The translations under genes and the position numbers were made by a program. Shown one piece after another: positions 59,780 through 64,000 of a stretch of DNA of 64,000 bases. Within the stretch, counting starts at the first letter, position 1, and each line of letters opens with the position of its first letter. The stretch is from Streptomyces antarcticus (GTDB lineage: Bacteria > Actinomycetota > Actinomycetes > Streptomycetales > Streptomycetaceae), in NCBI RefSeq assembly GCF_026627255.1, contig NZ_JAPNLM010000023.1, positions 1 through 64,000 on the forward strand. The letters run 5' to 3'. The notes below the pieces were generated by a model. The model did not search any database. It was not told the origin of the DNA and saw only the letters and a list, made by a program, of their open reading frames with translations.

Positions 59780-61861
59780 ATGGGCCGTCGGTCGGGCGGG
59801 ATGATCGGGGACCGGGCCGAGGCCCAGCGCAGTCAGCACCGGACGCAGGTGATCCAGCAGCGCGAGGCGGAGCGCCGCAGGCGTGCGTGGGACCGGGACG
59901 TCGCCCGGGGCGAGCGCGAACAGCAGGCCGCCTACCGGCAGCACCGAGAGGTCGAGGCGCGCCGTCGCACGGAGGGCCTGGAGGCCCAGGTCGCCGCTCT
60001 TCAGACGCTCCTGGCCACGGGCTGCCGGGCGGCGGCGTTCCGCATGGGCTCGCTGGTGCGGAGCGAGCAACTGGAACCGTTCCGCCCGGGAGCCTTGGCA
60101 CAGCCGGTGGCGATGCCCCGTATCGAACAGTTCCAGCAGCAGAGCAGCGGCATGGCTCTGGGTTCGTACCGGAGGGTCCAGGCCGAACGCGAGGCGCAGG
60201 CCCAGTACACGCGGGCCCGTCAGAAGGCGGAGGCGGCCGAGACGCGGCGGCAGCAGCGGTTGGCCGAGTACCGGCAGGAGTACGACCGGTGGACGGCCGA
60301 ACAGCTCGTGGTGATCCGCCGGCACAACAACGGCCTCACCGAACTGGCCGGGGCCCTGCGCGTGGGTGACCCCGAGGCTGCCGTGGAGTATTTCTCGGCC
60401 GCGCTGTACGCCTCCTCGGCCTGGCCGGAGGACCTGCCGCGGCAGGTCGCCGCGGCTTACGATCCGGGGCCGCGGCAGATGGTGCTGGACTGGGAGCTGC
60501 CCCGGTACGAGGTGGTGCCGGAGGCCAAGTCGGTGCGCTACGTGCCCAGCACGGACCAGGACAAGGAGACGGCCCGCCCGGCCGCGCAGCGCCGCGCCCT
60601 GTACCGGGACCTGCTGGCGCAGTGCGTGCTGCTGGTACTGCGCGATGTGTACGCGGCCGACGAGTTCGGCGCGCTGGACTCGGTGGTGGTCAACGGCTTC
60701 GTGGACGACCACGATCCCGTGACGGGCAGGGAGGCACGGCTGATACTCGCCACGGTTTCCGCGCCGCGCACCGCCTTCGCGAGGCTCCGGCTGGAGCAGG
60801 TCAGCGCGGTGGACTGCCTGGTGGAGGGGTTGCGCGGGCAGCTGTCGGCGCGGCCGGACCAGCTGACCGCCGTACGTCCGGGCCGCCGGCCGGAGGAGGT
60901 CGGCGGTGGGGTCGTGAGCCACGGCGGCGGTGACGGTGGCGGCGACGGCGAGCCGGACCTGTTCGCGATGGACCCGATCGCCTTCGAGAACCTGGTCGCC
61001 GAGCTGTTCCGGGCGATGGGCATGGAGGCGGTGACCACGCAGCGGTCGGGCGACGGCGGCGTGGACGTCGAGGCACTGGACCCGGCGCCGATCCGGGGCG
61101 GGCGGATCGTGGTGCAGGTCAAGCGCTACCGGAACACCGTGCCGCCCACGGCGGTGCGGGACCTGTACGGCACGGTCCAGGACAAGGGGGCGAACAAGGG
61201 GGTGCTCGTCACCACCGCGACCTTCGGACCGGGGTCGTACACCTTCGCCAACGGCAAGCCGCTGGAGTTGGTTCCCGGTGACGCGCTCGTGGAGCTGCTG
61301 CACCAGTACGGGCTGCGGGGGCGGCTGGGGGACGCGGCCGGGGGCGTCCCGGCGCGGCGCGCGCCCGAACCCGAGCCCGAGCCGCCGACCGGCCACAGCG
61401 TGCTCGGCATGTCCTGGTCGGGCTCGGTGGCGCTGGACATGTGCGCACTCGTCTGCGCGGGCGGCCGGGTCCTGAGCGAGGACCACTTCGTCTTCTTCAA
61501 CAACCCCCGGACCCCGGACGGTTCGGTCCGCTCCCGCGCGCACGCGGCGGCCGTCGAGGTGTCCTTCGACGCCCTTCCGCAGGAGGCGGACCGCCTGGTC
61601 CTGGTGGCCGCCGTGGACCCGGAGGCCGACCCGCGCGGCGATCTGGCCGGCTTCACGGACGCCCGCATCCGGCTCCTCGACGCGGCGGGCGCGGAGGCCG
61701 GGCGGCTGGAGGTCTCCGACGGCAGGGCGGGCGAGACGGCCCTGGTCCTCGGCTCGTTCCGGCGCCGGGCGAACGGCGACTGGGACTTCGTGATCGGCGG
61801 CAAGGGCTACCGGGGCGGCCTGGAGGACCTGCTGCGGGAGTACGGCATCGAGGTCGCTTAG
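59780..61861 (+). CDS. Mrr-type restriction endonuclease fused to a TerD domain
   Basis: 693 aa from the ATG at 59780 (GGGGGAAAA upstream); an ATG eight codons earlier is less likely. Residues 1-200 are a long Gln/Arg/Glu coiled coil. Residues about 395-500 form the Mrr/restriction-endonuclease fold: DPIAFENLVAELFRAMGMEA, catalytic GDGGVDVEA, and Q-x-K in RIVVQVKRY. Residues about 540-693 form a TerD domain with SWSGSVALDMCALVC, EDHFVFFNNPRTPDGSV and LVLGSFRRR. The acidic TerD calcium-type residues are partly replaced. It is probably a DNA-damage or phage-defence nuclease gated by TerD. It stands alone between terminators. Confidence 0.88.
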   Translation: MGRRSGGMIGDRAEAQRSQHRTQVIQQREAERRRRAWDRDVARGEREQQAAYRQHREVEARRRTEGLEAQVAALQTLLATGCRAAAFRMGSLVRSEQLEPFRPGALAQPVAMPRIEQFQQQSSGMALGSYRRVQAEREAQAQYTRARQKAEAAETRRQQRLAEYRQEYDRWTAEQLVVIRRHNNGLTELAGALRVGDPEAAVEYFSAALYASSAWPEDLPRQVAAAYDPGPRQMVLDWELPRYEVVPEAKSVRYVPSTDQDKETARPAAQRRALYRDLLAQCVLLVLRDVYAADEFGALDSVVVNGFVDDHDPVTGREARLILATVSAPRTAFARLRLEQVSAVDCLVEGLRGQLSARPDQLTAVRPGRRPEEVGGGVVSHGGGDGGGDGEPDLFAMDPIAFENLVAELFRAMGMEAVTTQRSGDGGVDVEALDPAPIRGGRIVVQVKRYRNTVPPTAVRDLYGTVQDKGANKGVLVTTATFGPGSYTFANGKPLELVPGDALVELLHQYGLRGRLGDAAGGVPARRAPEPEPEPPTGHSVLGMSWSGSVALDMCALVCAGGRVLSEDHFVFFNNPRTPDGSVRSRAHAAAVEVSFDALPQEADRLVLVAAVDPEADPRGDLAGFTDARIRLLDAAGAEAGRLEVSDGRAGETALVLGSFRRRANGDWDFVIGGKGYRGGLEDLLREYGIEVA

Positions 61862-61990
61862 GACACCGGGGCCGCCCAGGGTGCCGCGGCGTCCCGGCGG
61901 CGGCGTGCCTGGGGTGCGGCGGCGCGGCGGCGTGGCGCCGGCGTGCTTGCGCCGCGGCGCCGCCGCGCACGGCGCAGCTGTCGAGCGGCG

Positions 61991-63145
61991 TCAGTCCTCG
62001 GTGCGGCCGGCTTCCCGCCCGTGCCGCGCCACGTACCGCAGTACGCCCCACATGCTCTCGGGGCCCAGCTCGTGCGGCGCGGGTTCGCGGCAGGTCTCCA
62101 GGTCGCGGAGCAGCCCGGCGGCGTCGATCCCGGAGCCGATCAGGACCAGCTGGGTCAAGCGCGCCTCGCCCCGCCCCCAGGGCCCCGGGGCGAAGCGGAG
62201 GAAGCGGCCGACCGCGTGGACCTCGTACCGCTCCCCGTGTCCGGGTACGCCGAAGTGGACGAAGCCCTTGATCCGGTAGAGGCCGGGCGGCCGGCGGTCG
62301 AGGAAGTCGATGAACCGGCGCGGGGAGAGGGCCTCGCGGGAGGTGAACTCCACGCTCTCGTAGGCCGCGTGCGGATGGGAGGCGCGGCCGTGCCCGCAAC
62401 CGGGGCCGTGTTCGTGCCCGGGGCCGAGGCCGTGTTCGTGCCCGGGGCCGGGGCCGGGGCCGTGTTCGTGCCCGGGGCCGCGCCCGTCCGCCTCCGCAAG
62501 CAGGTCCTCGAAGGACAGCTGTCCGCGGGTCTCGGTCCAGGGCCGGCGGTCGAAGAGCAGCTCCGGATCGATCCGGCCGTGGTCGGCGGCGACCCGTGGG
62601 GTGCCCGGGGCGCAGAGCGTGTCGAGGACCCCCTCGATCCGGGCCCGCTCGGCGGGCTCCACGCGGTCGGTCTTGTTCAGCACCACCAGGTCGGCGACCG
62701 CGAGGTGCCGGTCGGTCTCCGGGTGCTTCTCCCGGGTCGCGTCGAACTCGGCCGCGTCCACGACCTGCACCATGCCGCCGTAGCGGACGTCCGGGTTCTC
62801 GCCGGCCATCAGCATCCGGATCATCTCCTGGGGCTCGGCCAGCCCGCTCGCCTCGATGACGATCACGTCGATGCGGTGGGCGGGCGCCGCCAGCTTCTCC
62901 AGGTACGCGTCGAGCTCGCTGCCGTCGACGGCGCAGCACAGGCAGCCGCCGCCGAGGGAGACCATCGAGTCGCCGAGCTGGCCGGCCACCGACATGGCAT
63001 CGACCTCGATCGAGCCGAAGTCGTTGACGACGACGCCGATGCGGGTGCCTCCGCGGTGGGTGAGGAGGTGGTTGAGCACGGTGGTCTTGCCCGAGCCGAG
63101 GAAACCGGCGAGGACGACGACGGGGACGGGCTGCCTGCTGTTCAC
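61991..63145 (-). CDS. CobW/COG0523-family zinc GTPase with His-rich insert
   Basis: 384 aa from the GTG at 63145 (VNSRQPVPVVVLAGFLGSGK). Walker A is FLGSGKTT. The metal motif G-x-C-x-C-C is in LGGGCLCCAV. The guanine motif NKTD is in VVLNKTDRVEP. A region of about 40 residues near 195-240 is built from GHEHG repeats (GPGHEHGPGPGPGHEHG), encoded by imperfect 18-24 bp tandem DNA repeats. The C-terminal CobW_C domain follows (VEFTSREALSPRRFIDFL). Such proteins are metallochaperones induced by zinc starvation. I see no Zur box that I would trust upstream. Confidence 0.9.
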   Translation of the reverse strand: MNSRQPVPVVVLAGFLGSGKTTVLNHLLTHRGGTRIGVVVNDFGSIEVDAMSVAGQLGDSMVSLGGGCLCCAVDGSELDAYLEKLAAPAHRIDVIVIEASGLAEPQEMIRMLMAGENPDVRYGGMVQVVDAAEFDATREKHPETDRHLAVADLVVLNKTDRVEPAERARIEGVLDTLCAPGTPRVAADHGRIDPELLFDRRPWTETRGQLSFEDLLAEADGRGPGHEHGPGPGPGHEHGLGPGHEHGPGCGHGRASHPHAAYESVEFTSREALSPRRFIDFLDRRPPGLYRIKGFVHFGVPGHGERYEVHAVGRFLRFAPGPWGRGEARLTQLVLIGSGIDAAGLLRDLETCREPAPHELGPESMWGVLRYVARHGREAGRTED

Positions 63146-63159
63146 GCGGTCGATCGTAG

Positions 63160-64000
63160 TCAGCCCCGGGACGGGACCGGTTGCGGCGCGGGAGGTCCGG
63201 CGTAGCGGGCGGCGGGACGGATGATCTTCGAATCGGCGGCCTGTTCGAGGACGTTCGCGCTCCAGCCGACCACGCGGGCCGCGCAGAAGGTCGGCGTGAA
63301 CATGGCGCGCGGCAGCCCGCACAGTTCCATGACCACGCCGGCGTAGAACTCCACGTTGGTGTGCAGTTCACGGCCCGGCTTGAGCTCGGCGAGGATCCGC
63401 TCGACCTGGCGCTCGACCTCGACCGCGAAGTCCACCAGCGGGCCGCCGAAGCCCAGGGCGATGTCGCGGAGCATGCGCGAGCGCGGGTCCTCGGTCCGGT
63501 AGACCGGATGCCCGAAGCCCATGATCCGGTCGCCCGCGAGCACCCGCTCGCGGATCCACGGCTCGATGCGGTCGACGGTGCCGATGGCGTCCAGGGTGTC
63601 CAGGGCCCGGCTCGGGGCGCCGCCGTGCAGCGGTCCGGAGAGGGCCCCGACGGCGCCGGTCAGGCAGGCCGCGACGTCGGCGCCGGTGGAGGCGATCACG
63701 CGGGCGGTGAAGGTCGAGGCGTTGAATCCGTGGTCGATGGTGGAGACGAGGTACCGCTCGACCGCGCGGGCCCTGACCGGGTCGGGCGCGCGGCCGGTCA
63801 GCATGTAGAGGTAATTGGCGGCGTACGGGAGGTCGTCGCGCGGTTCCACCGGATCCTGCCCCTGCCCCAGCCGGTGCAGGGCGGTGAGCAGGGTCGGTAC
63901 GGCGGCGCAGGCGGCCAGCGCGTCGGCGGCCCGGCGGCGGGGGTCGAGGTCGAAGACGGGGCGGAAGCCGGCGGACGCGCCCAGGAGCGAGAGCGCCGTC
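63160..64000 (-). CDS. Citrate synthase family protein (partial; 5' end beyond window)
   Basis: About 280 residues are visible; the frame stays open to the window edge (ALSLLGASAGFRPVFDLDPR and on). Catalytic and binding motifs are present: YLVSTIDHGFNASTFTARVI with the family His, LSGPLHGGAPSRALDTLD, and RIMGFGHPVYRTEDPRS with the second His; the final catalytic Asp lies in LVDFAVEVERQVE. It condenses acetyl-CoA (or propionyl-CoA) with oxaloacetate. The short C-terminal form resembles citrate synthase 2/methylcitrate-type paralogues of actinobacteria. It ends 15 bp before the CobW-like gene start. Confidence 0.88.
   Translation of the reverse strand, partial: TALSLLGASAGFRPVFDLDPRRRAADALAACAAVPTLLTALHRLGQGQDPVEPRDDLPYAANYLYMLTGRAPDPVRARAVERYLVSTIDHGFNASTFTARVIASTGADVAACLTGAVGALSGPLHGGAPSRALDTLDAIGTVDRIEPWIRERVLAGDRIMGFGHPVYRTEDPRSRMLRDIALGFGGPLVDFAVEVERQVERILAELKPGRELHTNVEFYAGVVMELCGLPRAMFTPTFCAARVVGWSANVLEQAADSKIIRPAARYAGPPAPQPVPSRG

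Overview
The window is chromosomal DNA of a high-GC actinomycete, almost certainly a Streptomyces or a close relative. The coding strands show strong G/C third-position bias and GTG/TTG starts are common. Recognisable Streptomyces genes are cutRS, sepH, a GNAT/acyl-CoA-synthetase lysine acetyltransferase, parC and an HPr gene. From about 4.3 to 21.7 kb the gene order (TrmA-type methyltransferase, APC permease, two TrkA-type RCK proteins, DUF3159, OB-fold protein, DUF3710, dut, DUF3093, DUF4193, inositol monophosphatase) is the block I remember from mycobacteria (Rv2689c-Rv2701c). Here kdpDE and cutRS lie within it.

Layout. 0-4.2 kb is a decayed edge: a frameshifted flavin monooxygenase remnant, a PucR-type regulator, a TrkA-N remnant, and a lower-GC hypothetical gene followed by a strong hairpin. 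4.3-16.7 kb is a potassium/housekeeping block: a KimA-like APC permease divergent from two RCK proteins, then kdpDE without kdpFABC, then dut and conserved DUF proteins. 16.8-29.9 kb holds cutRS, inositol monophosphatase, ferrochelatase, an MFS transporter, a lactone oxidase, sepH, a sulfurtransferase and a VOC protein. A tRNA-Cys(GCA) at 30.0 kb begins an accessory stretch that ends at tdk (46.0-46.7 kb). 46.7-64 kb is core again: an alkaline-phosphatase-like enzyme, DUF5998, the acetyltransferase, HPr, a GntR regulator, an M23 peptidase behind a c-di-AMP (ydaO-type) riboswitch, paired M16 peptidases, parC, an Mrr-TerD fusion, a CobW-like GTPase, and a citrate synthase cut by the window end.

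The most unusual structure lies at 34.3-46.7 kb. The thymidine kinase gene is present once intact (46035-46685) and twice as a 603-bp, 5'-truncated copy (34334-34936 and 38871-39473). All three are on the minus strand. Both truncated copies stop at exactly the same codon, just after the Walker A (P-loop) region, and both are joined there to the same sequence (22 of 24 bases match). Between copies A and B lies a WXG/ESX-type secretion and effector module on the plus strand. Between B and intact C lies a four-gene overlapping operon (SseB-like, WXG-like, 1524-aa Rhs toxin, probable immunity protein) on the minus strand. Copies A and B are roughly reciprocal mosaics relative to intact tdk. This is the pattern expected if each toxin unit carries a promoterless, P-loop-less tdk 3' segment as a homology arm and enters by a single crossover, so that one tdk always stays intact and new toxin units stack behind it. 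No integrase or transposase is visible. I regard this tdk-anchored toxin array as the main candidate for an undescribed system. All statements rest on reading the sequence by eye; no database search was possible.
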